From contig JBFMAX010000009.1 in assembly GCA_040755395.1 (NCBI GenBank), positions 1 to 64,000 on the forward strand: DNA of 64,000 nt, written 5' to 3'. Below the pieces are notes generated by a model that did not search any database, was not told where the DNA came from, and saw only the letters and a program-made list of their open reading frames with translations. The stretch is from Nitrospirota bacterium (GTDB lineage: Bacteria; Nitrospirota; Nitrospiria; Nitrospirales; Nitrospiraceae). Shown here piece by piece: positions 26,788 through 34,544 of this stretch. Position numbers and translations under genes: made by a program. Numbering within the stretch: position 1 is the first letter of the stretch; each line of letters begins with the position of its first letter.

Positions 26788-29172
26788 ATGGGATCCGCAC
26801 GGATATTCGCGCGTATCGGAGTGGTCACGATGGTCTGGTTGGTCGGGTTGTCGATGTCGGCAAGAGCGGCCGATCTGACGGCCAAAGCAAAACGGCTTGA
26901 CCGGGCCGGTGACGATCCGGCTCGCCTCGTCGCGCAGTACGCGGAAGCGTTGGCTTCGGCGAACTGGGCGACTTGGGCCGCGCTCGACCTGGGTTGTCTG
27001 GCGCTGCGCCGCCAGCCAGGAGCGCCGGCCGGGGCGGACAAGGCCTGCTGGGAGGACACGATGAAGGCCCATCGCGCGCTCGTGGACGACGAGCCGGAAA
27101 CGGGTGTGTTCGGCGCGGTGGGCCGGGGGGTCGGCTTCGGGCTGATTGCGGAATCGCATCGGCAGGCGGACACCTGGAAGAATTATCCACCCGCGATCTT
27201 CGTGTCGCCGGCCGTCGTCAAAGAAACGACGCCGCGGATCACCATTCAAAAGGTCCGGCCGGCCCGGTCGATCGCGATCCAGGAGAAGGGGAACGATCCG
27301 GTCGCCGTGCGTGGCACGCTGGTCGAAGCCCGCATCACTTATCCCGATCCCTTCACCGCCCCGTTGGCGCTCCGGCCCGGGGAAGTCTGGTGGGCGAGCG
27401 GGCAGATTCGCCGGTACGGCCCGGTCCGCGAGGTTGACGTCCGGTTCGTCGTCGTGAGCGGGTTGCGAAAACTGGGGTATGCGCGAGACGCGGCGGTGGT
27501 GAATGAAGCGCTGGCCGATGCGCCTCAAATCCCCGGGGCACGGTATGGTCTTGATCCTGACAACATCGGTCGGGCGTTCGAGCGCCCGGGTGCACCATCC
27601 GCTGAGCCTCCGGTCAAGGGAGGATTGGTTGTCGGCTCGGCGCGTTGGTGGAGCAAGGCAGAAGCGGCGGAGCACTTTCGGGCCGGGATCGAGCGAGCCA
27701 AACACCTGCCCGGCCGGAGCGATCGGCTGGGGCTGCTGAAGCGACTCCTGCTCATCGATCCCAATGATGCCGAGGCGAACATCCTGATGGGGACCGAGTT
27801 ATTCGAGGCGTTTCTGGACGAAGGTCTGAAGAAAAGCGGCATCAATGCGGCCGACCAGGCTGCCAAACGCCGGCTGGCCGAGCTGTATTGGAATATCCAG
27901 GCGCCGACCTGGCGCCAGGAACTGACAGCCGTCGCGACGGGAGAGGAACCCGCCGCTGAGGCGTTGTACGGCGCCATCGCCGCATTCGAGAACGTCGTGC
28001 ACTCCGATGCGGCGTCTCCTGAGATACGCCGTCGGCTGGGCGCGCTGTATCGCTGGAACGGTGAAGCGGAGGCGGCCTTGGCGCTGCACGGACAACTGTT
28101 CCAGCTGGCGAGCGAGGCGGATGGCGCAGGGCGCGGCGCATTCCTGTTGGAAATGGCCTGGGACCGCATTCAGTGGCTGGCCTGGAATCGCCGGTACGAG
28201 CATCCGTGGCGGGATCTCGCCGGCCGCGAGGCGGAGCAGGCGCTGGAGCTGGTGGAAGATCCTCTGGACAAGATGACGGCGGCGCAAGCCCTGCTTCTGC
28301 TGGAAACATTGTCGCTGGACCGCACCCCGAGCACCGTGCAAGCCAGGGTCCGTCTCGTCAAGCAATGGCATGACCGTGTTCCTCTTCCCGTCGGGATGGT
28401 CGGCGTCTGGGCTCATCTGGTGGGCAATGATCTGGTCAAGGCCCTGGTGCCGGAAGGAACTGAGGTCACACTGCCCACTCCCGTCCGCTCCCAGGAAGTG
28501 CTGGACGTCGCCGTCCATGCGAACCCTCCGGCGCAGGATCTGCTTCGCGTGTGGGAATTCGACAACGAGGCACCCGGCTCCGTTCCTCAAGGATTTCTCG
28601 TCTCGGACGCGGTTCGTGGAGACCGGGCCGACTGGCGCATCGAGGCCGATCCTCAGGCGCCGAGCGCTCCGCACGTGCTCGTGCATCATGCCGTCTGCAC
28701 GGATACCGATTGTGTGCACGCGCTCCTGACCGAAGAGACGTCCTTCGACTACGTGGACGTGACGGTGCGGCTCAAGCTCGGCGAGAGACAAGCAGGCCGA
28801 GCCGGGATTGCCGTGGGCGGGCGGAATGGGGAGACCCTCTATGCAGCGACGGTGAACCACGACCTGACCGAAGTGTCGATCCATCGGATTGAGCAGGGAC
28901 GGATGAAGCTGGTCGGCACGGCCGCCGTCAAGCCGAAACCCGGCGCGTGGCATGTGTTGCGCATTCAGCGAGAGAACTTCGCCCATCTCAGCCGGCCGCG
29001 TCTCGCCCTGTTTTTCGACGGAGCGGAGGTCTTGGCGGTTTCGGATGAGCCGGTCCGCCAAGGCGGGCGGGTCGGCCTGATTACAATGGGGAGCGCGACC
29101 GCGAGGTTCGATGGATTCCGCATCCTGAAGCTCGTCTCGAACGAGCCGCTCTCGCCGGCTGCGGCGTATTGA
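26788..29172 (+). CDS. Secreted protein with TPR-like middle and lectin/LamG-like C-terminus
   Basis: 794 residues from ATG 26788, preceded by GGAGGGCGAG. The signal peptide is VVTMVWLVGLSMSARAADL. The middle (about 290-560) is helical with TPR-like repeats (LGLLKRLLLIDPNDAEANILMG; IRRRLGALYRWNGEAEAALAL). The last 200 or so residues form a beta-rich domain like the GH16-related/DUF1080 or LamG jelly rolls (VDVTVRLKLGERQAGRAGIAVGG; GAWHVLRIQRENF; FFDGAEVLAVSDEPVRQGGR). This suggests a periplasmic or surface protein binding a ligand or polysaccharide. An in-frame start at 26689 would place the signal peptide internally and is rejected. I do not recognise a named family for the whole protein. 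Confidence 0.65.
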   Translation: MGSARIFARIGVVTMVWLVGLSMSARAADLTAKAKRLDRAGDDPARLVAQYAEALASANWATWAALDLGCLALRRQPGAPAGADKACWEDTMKAHRALVDDEPETGVFGAVGRGVGFGLIAESHRQADTWKNYPPAIFVSPAVVKETTPRITIQKVRPARSIAIQEKGNDPVAVRGTLVEARITYPDPFTAPLALRPGEVWWASGQIRRYGPVREVDVRFVVVSGLRKLGYARDAAVVNEALADAPQIPGARYGLDPDNIGRAFERPGAPSAEPPVKGGLVVGSARWWSKAEAAEHFRAGIERAKHLPGRSDRLGLLKRLLLIDPNDAEANILMGTELFEAFLDEGLKKSGINAADQAAKRRLAELYWNIQAPTWRQELTAVATGEEPAAEALYGAIAAFENVVHSDAASPEIRRRLGALYRWNGEAEAALALHGQLFQLASEADGAGRGAFLLEMAWDRIQWLAWNRRYEHPWRDLAGREAEQALELVEDPLDKMTAAQALLLLETLSLDRTPSTVQARVRLVKQWHDRVPLPVGMVGVWAHLVGNDLVKALVPEGTEVTLPTPVRSQEVLDVAVHANPPAQDLLRVWEFDNEAPGSVPQGFLVSDAVRGDRADWRIEADPQAPSAPHVLVHHAVCTDTDCVHALLTEETSFDYVDVTVRLKLGERQAGRAGIAVGGRNGETLYAATVNHDLTEVSIHRIEQGRMKLVGTAAVKPKPGAWHVLRIQRENFAHLSRPRLALFFDGAEVLAVSDEPVRQGGRVGLITMGSATARFDGFRILKLVSNEPLSPAAAY

Positions 29173-29544
29173 GAGAAGACACGATGCGGCGGCCACATTG
29201 CGCTTGCCCGTCTCACCTCGCGTCTGCCGGGTATCTCTTTGCGTCACCGGCTGCAACGGGCGGAACGTCACGAACCCGCGCGAGTCATGCGGGATAAGGA
29301 GACACGGCTGTGAGCGCGCGCGCACGGTACACCGCACGTCGCGTGTGTTCCCGCACGCGAGCGGCTGCGGATAACGAAACCGTGCCGGCGCTTCGATCCC
29401 TCCGGTCCGCGCAATCCGCGGTCTCCTTCAGGACTCTTTCTATCTTTGGCTTGCTTGTGCGTGTGGAATCGCAATTGCACTCAACCAGGTCACGAAAGGG
29501 GAGCGGATGGTCCGATCGCCCTTGCTGCTTAAGGGAGGTTGTGA
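29173..29544. other. Spacer upstream of isocitrate dehydrogenase genes
   Basis: 372 bases with no credible gene. It ends with a strong Shine-Dalgarno, AAGGGAGG, before the ATG at 29545. GC-rich inverted motifs (GCGTGTGTTCCCGCACGC) lie near 29341-29358. A long leader is possible, but no riboswitch consensus is recognised. Confidence 0.4.
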
Positions 29545-30561
29545 ATGGCGAAACATGTCGTGACGATGATTCCGGGTGAAGGCACCGGCCCGGAGATTTG
29601 CGAGGCGGTGCGCATGGTCATCGACGCCAGCGGCGTCGATATTCAATGGGAGTACGAGGAGATCGGCCTCGACTGTCTGGAAAAGTACGGCACGTTGTTG
29701 CCGGACAAGACGGTCCAAAGCATCGCCAAGAACAAGGTGGCGTTGAAGGGCCCGACAACGACGCCGATCGGAACCGGTCACAAGAGCGCCAACGTGACGT
29801 TGCGCAAGGTCTTCGACCTTTATGCGAACGTGCGCCCGGTGCGGTTGATTCCCGCGCTGAAGCGCCCCTGGGACAAGCTGGACATCATCAATTTCCGGGA
29901 GAACACCGAAGACTCCTACGCCGCCATCGAACACATGGTGTCCGACGAGGTGGCGCAATGTTTGAAAGTCATCACCTGGCCCGGCTCGTATCGCATCGCG
30001 GACTTCGCTTTGAAGTGGGCGCGGGACAACGGCCGGAAGAAGGTGTACTGCGTGCACAAGGCCAACATCATGAAGATGACGGACGGCCTGTTTCTCGAAG
30101 CCTTCCGCGCCGCGGCGAAGAAATATCCCGACATCGAGACCGGCGACATCATCGTGGACAACTGCGCGATGCAGTTGGTCCGCAATCCCGGCCAGTTCGA
30201 CTGTTTGGTCCTGCCCAACCTGTACGGCGATATCTTGACCGATCTCTGCGCCGGGTTGATGGGAGGGCTGGGCTTTGCGCCGGGCGCCAACGTCGGCGAC
30301 AACTGTGCGATCTTTGAAGCCGTCCACGGATCGGCGCCGAAATACGCCGGGATGAAGAAAGTCAATCCGTCGGCCGTGCTCATTTCCGGCGTGATGATGC
30401 TCCGCTGGCTGAACGAAAAAGACGCGGCGGACCGGATCGAGCGGGCGATGTATCAGGTGCTGGAAGAAGGCAAGACGGTCACCTACGACGTGGGCGGGAC
30501 CGCCAAGACGGACGAATACGCGCAGGCCATCATCGATAAGATGCGCGCGGCGCGGAAGTGA
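29545..30561 (+). CDS. Isocitrate dehydrogenase, catalytic domain (NAD-type)
   Basis: 338 residues of the isocitrate/isopropylmalate dehydrogenase family. The substrate-binding segment GTGHKSANVTLRK (S-x-N...R) is that of isocitrate rather than isopropylmalate enzymes. YAAIEH (catalytic Tyr), the Lys of VHKANIMKMTDG, and the metal Asps in LPNLYGDILTDLCAG are present. The chain stops at the end of the canonical fold, whereas Thermus/Rickettsia-type homologues continue for another 110-140 residues. The missing part appears to be the next gene. It works in the oxidative or reductive TCA cycle. Cofactor choice (NAD versus NADP) is inferred and not proven. Confidence 0.9.
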   Translation: MAKHVVTMIPGEGTGPEICEAVRMVIDASGVDIQWEYEEIGLDCLEKYGTLLPDKTVQSIAKNKVALKGPTTTPIGTGHKSANVTLRKVFDLYANVRPVRLIPALKRPWDKLDIINFRENTEDSYAAIEHMVSDEVAQCLKVITWPGSYRIADFALKWARDNGRKKVYCVHKANIMKMTDGLFLEAFRAAAKKYPDIETGDIIVDNCAMQLVRNPGQFDCLVLPNLYGDILTDLCAGLMGGLGFAPGANVGDNCAIFEAVHGSAPKYAGMKKVNPSAVLISGVMMLRWLNEKDAADRIERAMYQVLEEGKTVTYDVGGTAKTDEYAQAIIDKMRAARK

Positions 30562-30571
30562 GGAGGACACG

Positions 30572-30928
30572 ATGCCGACGCTTACCCAAGAAGCGATCGC
30601 GACGAAAAAGAAGAAAGAGATCAAGCTGGTGGGTGTGGATATTTACATCATCACCGACAAGGGCATTCCGAAGTTCGCCGACGGGGAGTTCGGTCCCTTC
30701 AAGTGCGAGTTCATCTCGAACCGGGGGACGAAGGTGTGGCCGGGCTTCGTCAGTCCCGATCTGCTGATGGTGAATTGGTACCGCTGCCGGTTCATGGCGA
30801 CGCGGGACGTGCAGGACGCGGACGTGAATGCGTTTCTCGACGCGCTGACCAGGCGGGGCTGGTGGTGGTCCGCCGCGCAGAAGCTCTGGAATTACGACGG
30901 CGAGGCGGGCTACAGCAAAGCGTACTAA
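30572..30928 (+). CDS. Detached C-terminal domain of Thermus-type isocitrate dehydrogenase
   Basis: 118 residues. After a charged leader, KLVGVDIYI, then EFISNRGTKVWP, NWYRCRFMATR and LWNYDGEAGYSKAY match, in order and spacing, the small C-terminal domain I recall from Thermus-type isocitrate dehydrogenases (VGVDVFV, ISNRGTQVYP, RCRF, DGE.GFTKAQ). Here it is a separate gene with its own GAGGAGGA Shine-Dalgarno, ten bases after the upstream stop, so this is a true split and not a sequencing frameshift. It is probably a subunit that stabilises the oligomer. The identification rests on remembered family sequence and should be confirmed by profile search. Confidence 0.7.
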   Translation: MPTLTQEAIATKKKKEIKLVGVDIYIITDKGIPKFADGEFGPFKCEFISNRGTKVWPGFVSPDLLMVNWYRCRFMATRDVQDADVNAFLDALTRRGWWWSAAQKLWNYDGEAGYSKAY

Positions 30929-30964
30929 CAGTAGCCGGCAGCGAATGGCGAATAGCCGGTAGCT
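30929..30964. repeat. GCGAATA-type heptamer run
   Basis: Immediately after the stop at 30928 the sequence reads GCGAATG, GCGAATA, GCCGGTA in register. These are related to the GCTATTC/GCGAATA units at 11420-11515. Only one arm is evident here. Confidence 0.4.
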
Positions 30965-30978
30965 TCACCCCCGACTCT

Positions 30979-31020
30979 CCTTTCCCTCTCCCCCGCTGGT
31001 GGGAGAGGGAGGGGCGAGGG
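30979..31020. repeat. GGGAGAGGG-type hairpin, dispersed repeat copy
   Basis: CCCTCTCCC (30984-30992) pairs with GGGAGAGGG (31001-31009) around an eight-base loop, followed by a GGGGCGAGGG tail. It is a diverged relative of the copies at 31051-31095 and 36108-36151. On the plus strand it could also terminate the isocitrate dehydrogenase transcript, but there is no T-run. Confidence 0.55.
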
Positions 31021-31050
31021 GGATTCCCCATACAGCACAATGAGCCAAAA

Positions 31051-31095
31051 CTCCTCTCCCTCCGCCGGAGGGAGAGGACAAAGGTGAGGGTGGTG
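31051..31095 (-). repeat. Dispersed hairpin repeat, copy A
   Basis: On the minus strand it reads a 17-base tail CACCACCCTCACCTTTG, then a 12-bp stem TCCTCTCCCTCC / GGAGGGAGAGGA around a three-base loop (GGC). The copy at 36108-36151 is the same except for the loop. This kind of GC-rich hairpin repeat is common between bacterial genes. Confidence 0.8.
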
Positions 31096-31125
31096 TCCGA
31101 GAACATTTCCCTCCTATCCCGGGAG

Positions 31126-31150
31126 CCCGTTGCTGTGCCGGTGCAACGGG
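31126..31150. repeat. CCCGTTGC hairpin, second copy
   Basis: CCCGTTGC pairs with GCAACGGG around a nine-base loop. The same stem, with a different loop, occurs at 7068-7097, suggesting a short dispersed palindromic element. Confidence 0.4.
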
Positions 31151-31233
31151 TGACGGGGCGAAGAGCATAAAGGGTTTATGGTCAGAAAAATCTCGGATCA
31201 GGGCTGAGAGCGCATCGCAAAGGAGGCCCCGCG

Positions 31234-31839
31234 ATGAACAGGTTACACGTCGCGCATGGACAGGTGAGGACCCTCAGTCCGCGGAGCGCGGGCTTGGAGG
31301 AAGCGGAGGCCGCCGCGGTGACCTTCGATCCCGGGGCAACGGATGACGCGGTGCCTCGGTCGCTGGACGCCTTTATCCGTGATCGGTTTCGGACGACGCT
31401 GGAGGAGAAGCGAACAGCACGCAGAAACCACACCCACAAAGTTCAGGAGTCGCCGACGATGAAATGCGCGGCCAGAACGAAAGCCGAGATCGAGTACGCG
31501 GTCATGTTGGCGGTGTTGAACTTTCAGACCGAGTTCATGAAGTCCAGCTACACTCGCGCGCAGGTTCGTGTCAGCGACCATATCATCGAAGTGACGTTGA
31601 CCCGCAGCGCTTTCATTCCGGCGGAAGAACGGCTGGCGCAATCACAGAGCGGGCGCGCGTTGCTGGAGCAGGTGTACACGGCGTTGTTCAAATCAGGCGA
31701 GTCGCTGCTGCGGGCCGAGCTTGAAAAAGGCCTCGGCGTCAAAGTTCATCAGATCCTGGTCGACTTCGATGTGCTCTCCGGAACCCACACCATCCTCTTT
31801 CGCCTCGCCGAACCGCTCCACGCGGCCTCTCCGGGGTGA
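31234..31839 (+). CDS. DUF2294-like protein
   Basis: 201 residues from ATG 31234, or 126 from an in-frame ATG at 31459. Both starts have good Shine-Dalgarno sequences at nine-base spacing (AAGGAGG and AGGAG). The C-terminal 120 residues resemble the DUF2294 family: QVRVSDHIIEVTLTRSAFIPAEERLAQSQSGRALLEQV, and GVKVHQILVDFDVLSGTHTILFRL. The first 75 residues are Ala/Arg-rich with no domain, so the shorter form may be the functional one. Family function is unknown, though members occur near stress and transport genes. The double start is unusual. Confidence 0.6.
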   Translation: MNRLHVAHGQVRTLSPRSAGLEEAEAAAVTFDPGATDDAVPRSLDAFIRDRFRTTLEEKRTARRNHTHKVQESPTMKCAARTKAEIEYAVMLAVLNFQTEFMKSSYTRAQVRVSDHIIEVTLTRSAFIPAEERLAQSQSGRALLEQVYTALFKSGESLLRAELEKGLGVKVHQILVDFDVLSGTHTILFRLAEPLHAASPG

Positions 31840-31894
31840 GGTGAAGGTCGATTCGCCTTTCCCCCACATGGTCCGCTGAAGAAAAAGGAGGGGC

Positions 31895-31932
31895 ACCCAG
31901 ACTAGCAACAGCGCCTCGCAAACGGTCTGGGT
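31895..31932. terminator. Possible hairpin after the DUF2294-like gene
   Basis: ACCCAGAC (31895-31902) and GTCTGGGT (31925-31932) can pair around a 22-base loop, 56 bases after the stop at 31839. There is no T-run, so the terminator call is weak. The rest of 31840-32068 shows no gene. Confidence 0.25.
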
Positions 31933-32068
31933 TGGGCTCCACGTTGCACGCACGGGGCCGACCTGGAACTTCTCTCCTAAAAGGAGCGTGTCCCTCTTTT
32001 GCTTTCCAAGGTGCGGTAGGTGCTCGATGGCTAAGTGCAGTTGGCGACCGGTTATGTGCGCAATGCGG

Positions 32069-32632
32069 TCAGGGCGGCAAGATCTCTGAGACTGCGATGT
32101 TGAGAGCAGGAAGAAGGCTGGGTTTGAGCTGATCCCCACGGCGAAACGCGGTTGTGGATCGGTAGCCCGTGGGTGCCGGATCGCGGTAGACCTCGATGGA
32201 GGCGTCAGACAGATTGACGATCCAGACTTCCGGAATGCCGACCTCGGCATAGCGGGGGAGCTTGACCTCTCGGTCGAATCGCAGGGCGGTGTCGGCCACT
32301 TCGATCAGGAGCAATACGTCTTGGGGGCCGGGAAGCTCTGCAGCATAGTCATCCGCTCTGGGACGCAATACGGCTACATCAGGGTAAAACTCCGAGCGTG
32401 GTCTCATCACGACCGCGTTTTGCACGCTGACAAGAACACGGTCACCGGCGCGTTGGACCAGAATTCGAGTCAGCCGATTCACGCAGGCGCTATGCGCTGG
32501 GCCGATCGGTGTCATTTCAATCAGTTCTCCGTCGATCAGTTCAACGCGGTCGTCTTCCTTCAGAATGCCGGCGGTCTCCATCCGATGGAAATCTTCAACC
32601 GTAAAGCGGTGGGTCTGAACGGAGAATGTCAT
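32069..32632 (-). CDS. Uma2-family endonuclease-like protein (DUF820)
   Basis: 187 residues. It follows the Uma2 pattern: N-terminal FTVEDFHRM, DDRVELIDGELIEMTPIGPAHS, FYPDVAVLRPR with the active-site Asp, LLLIEVADTALRFDREVKLPRYAE (E...K pair of the PD-(D/E)XK fold), and IPEVWIVNLSDASIEVYRDP. Uma2 proteins are abundant in cyanobacteria and Nitrospirota; their biological role is unsettled. This one stands at the edge of the accessory island. The start at 32632 is supported by the typical N-terminal motif shortly after it. Confidence 0.85.
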   Translation of the reverse strand: MTFSVQTHRFTVEDFHRMETAGILKEDDRVELIDGELIEMTPIGPAHSACVNRLTRILVQRAGDRVLVSVQNAVVMRPRSEFYPDVAVLRPRADDYAAELPGPQDVLLLIEVADTALRFDREVKLPRYAEVGIPEVWIVNLSDASIEVYRDPAPTGYRSTTAFRRGDQLKPSLLPALNIAVSEILPP

Positions 32633-32860
32633 GGTATGTCAGATCCTTTAGATTGAATGCGCTACCAAAATATCGTCCAAGGATTTCGCTGTCAATCTCA
32701 AATATTGAGTCATCTACAATCTTGCCGAGCGACAGATCGTTTCGTCATGTGTCAATCTTACCCTCCGACCCGGCATGGTGCCAGGCAGAAGGAGGGCCAG
32801 AATTGAGACAGGCGGCATGGCGCGACGATCGAAGCATGAGTATCTCCGGGTGATGCGAGA

Positions 32861-32981
32861 AGAAGCAATAAGGGGTCTAAGAAGCAATAAGGGGTCTGAC
32901 CCCTTTGTTCTGTTCTGACCCCTTTGTTCTGTTCCACGTCTGAGAAATGGTTCCTGCGTCTGAGAAAGGGTTCCTGGAACC
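32861..32981. repeat. Three successive tandem doublets and GGGGTCTGACCCC palindrome
   Basis: A 19-base unit (AGAAGCAATAAGGGGTCT plus one base) occurs twice at 32861-32879 and 32880-32898. A second 19-base unit (TGACCCCTTTGTTCTGTTC) occurs twice at 32897-32915 and 32916-32934. A 20-base unit beginning CGTCTGAGAAA occurs twice at 32937-32956 and 32957-32976 with one mismatch. GGGGTCTGACCCC (32891-32903) joins the first two as a palindrome, and GGTTCCTGGAACC ends the set. There is no gene at 32633-33003. Such sequences recall the flanks of REP-associated tyrosine transposases, but no transposase is present. Confidence 0.8.
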
Positions 32982-33003
32982 TTTTTCTTCGCCAATCACC
33001 AGA

Positions 33004-33210
33004 TTAGACAGCGCTTTCCTCCTTTCCAATCTCTGGGACTGAAAGAGCGCCGCAGATTTGTCGGGCGAGCTTGTTGGGAATCTCGACATGCCTTGGAACG
33101 GCTTCAACCCAACCAGTCTTTGGATTGCACCAGAGCGAGTGGGAGCGACCTTCACGCTTGAGAAAGCAGCCATGTCTGCGAAGGTGACGCAGAAGATCAT
33201 TGCGCTTCAC
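33004..33210 (-). CDS. hicA: HicA-type mRNA interferase toxin
   Basis: 68 residues with the HicA double-stranded-RNA-binding-like fold: KRNDLLRHLRRHGCFLKREGRSHSLW with the catalytic His (GRSHSLW), then AVPRHVEIPNKLARQI. HicA cleaves mRNA and is held inactive by HicB. It overlaps the upstream antitoxin gene by four bases, the normal coupling. The length is typical of short HicA proteins. It sits at the 3' side of the pair, with the tandem-doublet repeats starting 23 bases after its stop. Confidence 0.85.
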   Translation of the reverse strand: MKRNDLLRHLRRHGCFLKREGRSHSLWCNPKTGWVEAVPRHVEIPNKLARQICGALSVPEIGKEESAV

Positions 33211-33422
33211 TTCACAACGACCTTTTCACAGATCGCCTCTGGCGGAATCCCGCGCAGGCCGTCCTCCCGCCTGTCTTGAAGGATAAGCGCAATGGCGTCG
33301 GAAAGACTCTCCAATGCTTCTTCCTTTGTCCGTCCCTGGCCGTTCGCTCCAGGAATCTCCGGACAGTAAGCGACAAACCAGCCCTCGTCCTGTTCAATGA
33401 CCGCTGTAAACTCGTTTGCCAT
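33207..33422 (-). CDS. hicB: HicB-type antitoxin
   Basis: 71 residues with the partly degraded RNase H-like HicB fold: FTAVIEQDEGWFVAYCPEIPGANGQGRTKEEALESL. There is no C-terminal DNA-binding domain, so autoregulation may require the toxin or may be absent. A good AAGGAGGTCG Shine-Dalgarno lies before ATG 33422. The order antitoxin-toxin with a four-base overlap is standard. The gene starts 48 bases after an attC-like site, consistent with a mobile cassette. Confidence 0.85.
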   Translation of the reverse strand: MANEFTAVIEQDEGWFVAYCPEIPGANGQGRTKEEALESLSDAIALILQDRREDGLRGIPPEAICEKVVVK

Positions 33423-33470
33423 GAGGGCGACCTCCTTGAACGTGAGAATGCACCTTGCCGCGTGCCCACT

Positions 33471-33533
33471 GTCTAACGCTCAGGATAACCTACGGGCTGC
33501 GAGCGGCCCATCAGATTCATCCTGTTGTTAGAC
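33471..33533 (-). other. attC-like integron recombination site 2
   Basis: Read on the minus strand it starts GTCTAAC and ends GTTAGAC, the RYYYAAC/GTTRRRY pair of integron attC sites. Inside these, CAGGAT near the left end pairs with ATCCTG near the right end. The length is 63 bases. It begins five bases after the stop of the Mrr-like gene, the usual place for attC in a gene cassette. Confidence 0.65.
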
Positions 33534-33537
33534 TGCA

Positions 33538-34422
33538 TCACTCCTCCGGGATAAGAAAATACACGGGTCGAATCGGCAGCAATCGTCGTTGCACCTCCGG
33601 GATACGGTCGTAGTGCTCCACCCAGAGATCGAACAGTCGCTTTAGGTCAACGAGCATGACGCGTCGCTTCTCCTGCCGCCGAGCTTCCTCTTCCGCCTCG
33701 CGCGTAAACCCTCCCGTGGAGATAAAAAGGCCCACGTCCCCTTCACCCAGCAGAGCGAGCAGCGAGCGGACGCCGTCGATAGTGGTCTTGTCGGTTCGGC
33801 GCTTCACCTGAACCTTGATCCTCGGCCCCTGTATCCCGAGTGGGTCAGTGTGGGCGATGACGTCAATGCCCTTGTCCGGCCCCGGCGGGGAAACCCACGC
33901 TACGTGGTAGCCCATTGCCCGAAGAAGGCCCGCGACGAGTTCCTGGAAATCGTACGGGTTCATTTGTTCCAGGTGCTCCTCGATCTCTGTCCACGCTGCT
34001 TCTTCTGCTTCTTCGAGGGTCGTGGCTGCGTCCGGCGAGCCTTCGTCCACAAGAGCCTCGGGTTCCTGAGGTTGCTCGGCCGCCCACTTGCGGTACAGCC
34101 GTCCTGCTTCCCTCATGAAGTCCTCCGGGTCCGGAAACTGTTCGTATGCCCTGCGACCTGCATCGGTCAGCGTCCAGAGTCCCTTATTCTTCAGCAACCA
34201 TCCGGCCTTCACAGGACCAATCGTGGAGAACCTTACGATCTTCTCATAGCGGCGGACGTCTGGGCGGCGCGGGTAAGTGGTCTTCTCGAAATCTGTAGGC
34301 GGGACAATCTCCGCCAATTTCTCCAGTATGGATTTCGCTGGTACCCCCTCTGGGTGAGCCAAGAGCAGCTTGAACACACCCCGCACCAACTCTCCGCTTC
34401 GACGACGTGTAATTTCCGCCAC
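33538..34422 (-). CDS. Mrr-like restriction endonuclease
   Basis: 294 residues from the GTG at 34422 (Shine-Dalgarno AAAGAGAGGC). The N-terminal half has a winged-helix Mrr_N-like region (ELVRGVFKLLLAHPEGVPAKSIL; WLLKNKGLWTLTDAGRRAY). The C-terminal half has the Mrr catalytic fold: NPYDFQELVAGLLRAMGYHV, GPDKGIDVIAHTDPLG (catalytic Asp) and IKVQVKRR (Q-x-K), then GLFISTGGF. Mrr enzymes cut methylated or otherwise foreign DNA. It lies between two attC-like sites, so it fits a mobile defence cassette. An ATG at 34512 is in frame, but those codons lie within the attC1 region and are not Mrr-like. Confidence 0.85.
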   Translation of the reverse strand: MAEITRRRSGELVRGVFKLLLAHPEGVPAKSILEKLAEIVPPTDFEKTTYPRRPDVRRYEKIVRFSTIGPVKAGWLLKNKGLWTLTDAGRRAYEQFPDPEDFMREAGRLYRKWAAEQPQEPEALVDEGSPDAATTLEEAEEAAWTEIEEHLEQMNPYDFQELVAGLLRAMGYHVAWVSPPGPDKGIDVIAHTDPLGIQGPRIKVQVKRRTDKTTIDGVRSLLALLGEGDVGLFISTGGFTREAEEEARRQEKRRVMLVDLKRLFDLWVEHYDRIPEVQRRLLPIRPVYFLIPEE

Positions 34423-34454
34423 GTTCAGCCTCTCTTTCGTGTCACGTTCCCGCT

Positions 34455-34544
34455 GTCTAACGCCTCGGTGCTGAGCGACCGGCGCTGCCTCGATCGATTG
34501 ACTACGTAGCATTCATGCCGGGCCGCTCAAGCGGGTTGTTAGCC
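34455..34544 (-). other. attC-like integron recombination site 1
   Basis: On the minus strand it starts GGCTAACAA and ends GAGGCGTTAGAC. Internal GAGCG/CGCTC and CCGGC/GCCGG segments can pair with the slight asymmetry typical of attC. The length is 90 bases. Its 3' core (GTTAGAC followed by AG.GGG) matches that of site 2. The left core departs from RYYYAAC by one base. Confidence 0.6.

Noticed and set aside
29310-29579. Plus-strand frame running into the isocitrate dehydrogenase start
   Set aside because: It overlaps the dehydrogenase start in another frame and has Arg-rich random composition.
32861-32976. CRISPR array
   Set aside because: Three different doublets with no spacers of constant length; units adjoin directly and there are no cas genes.
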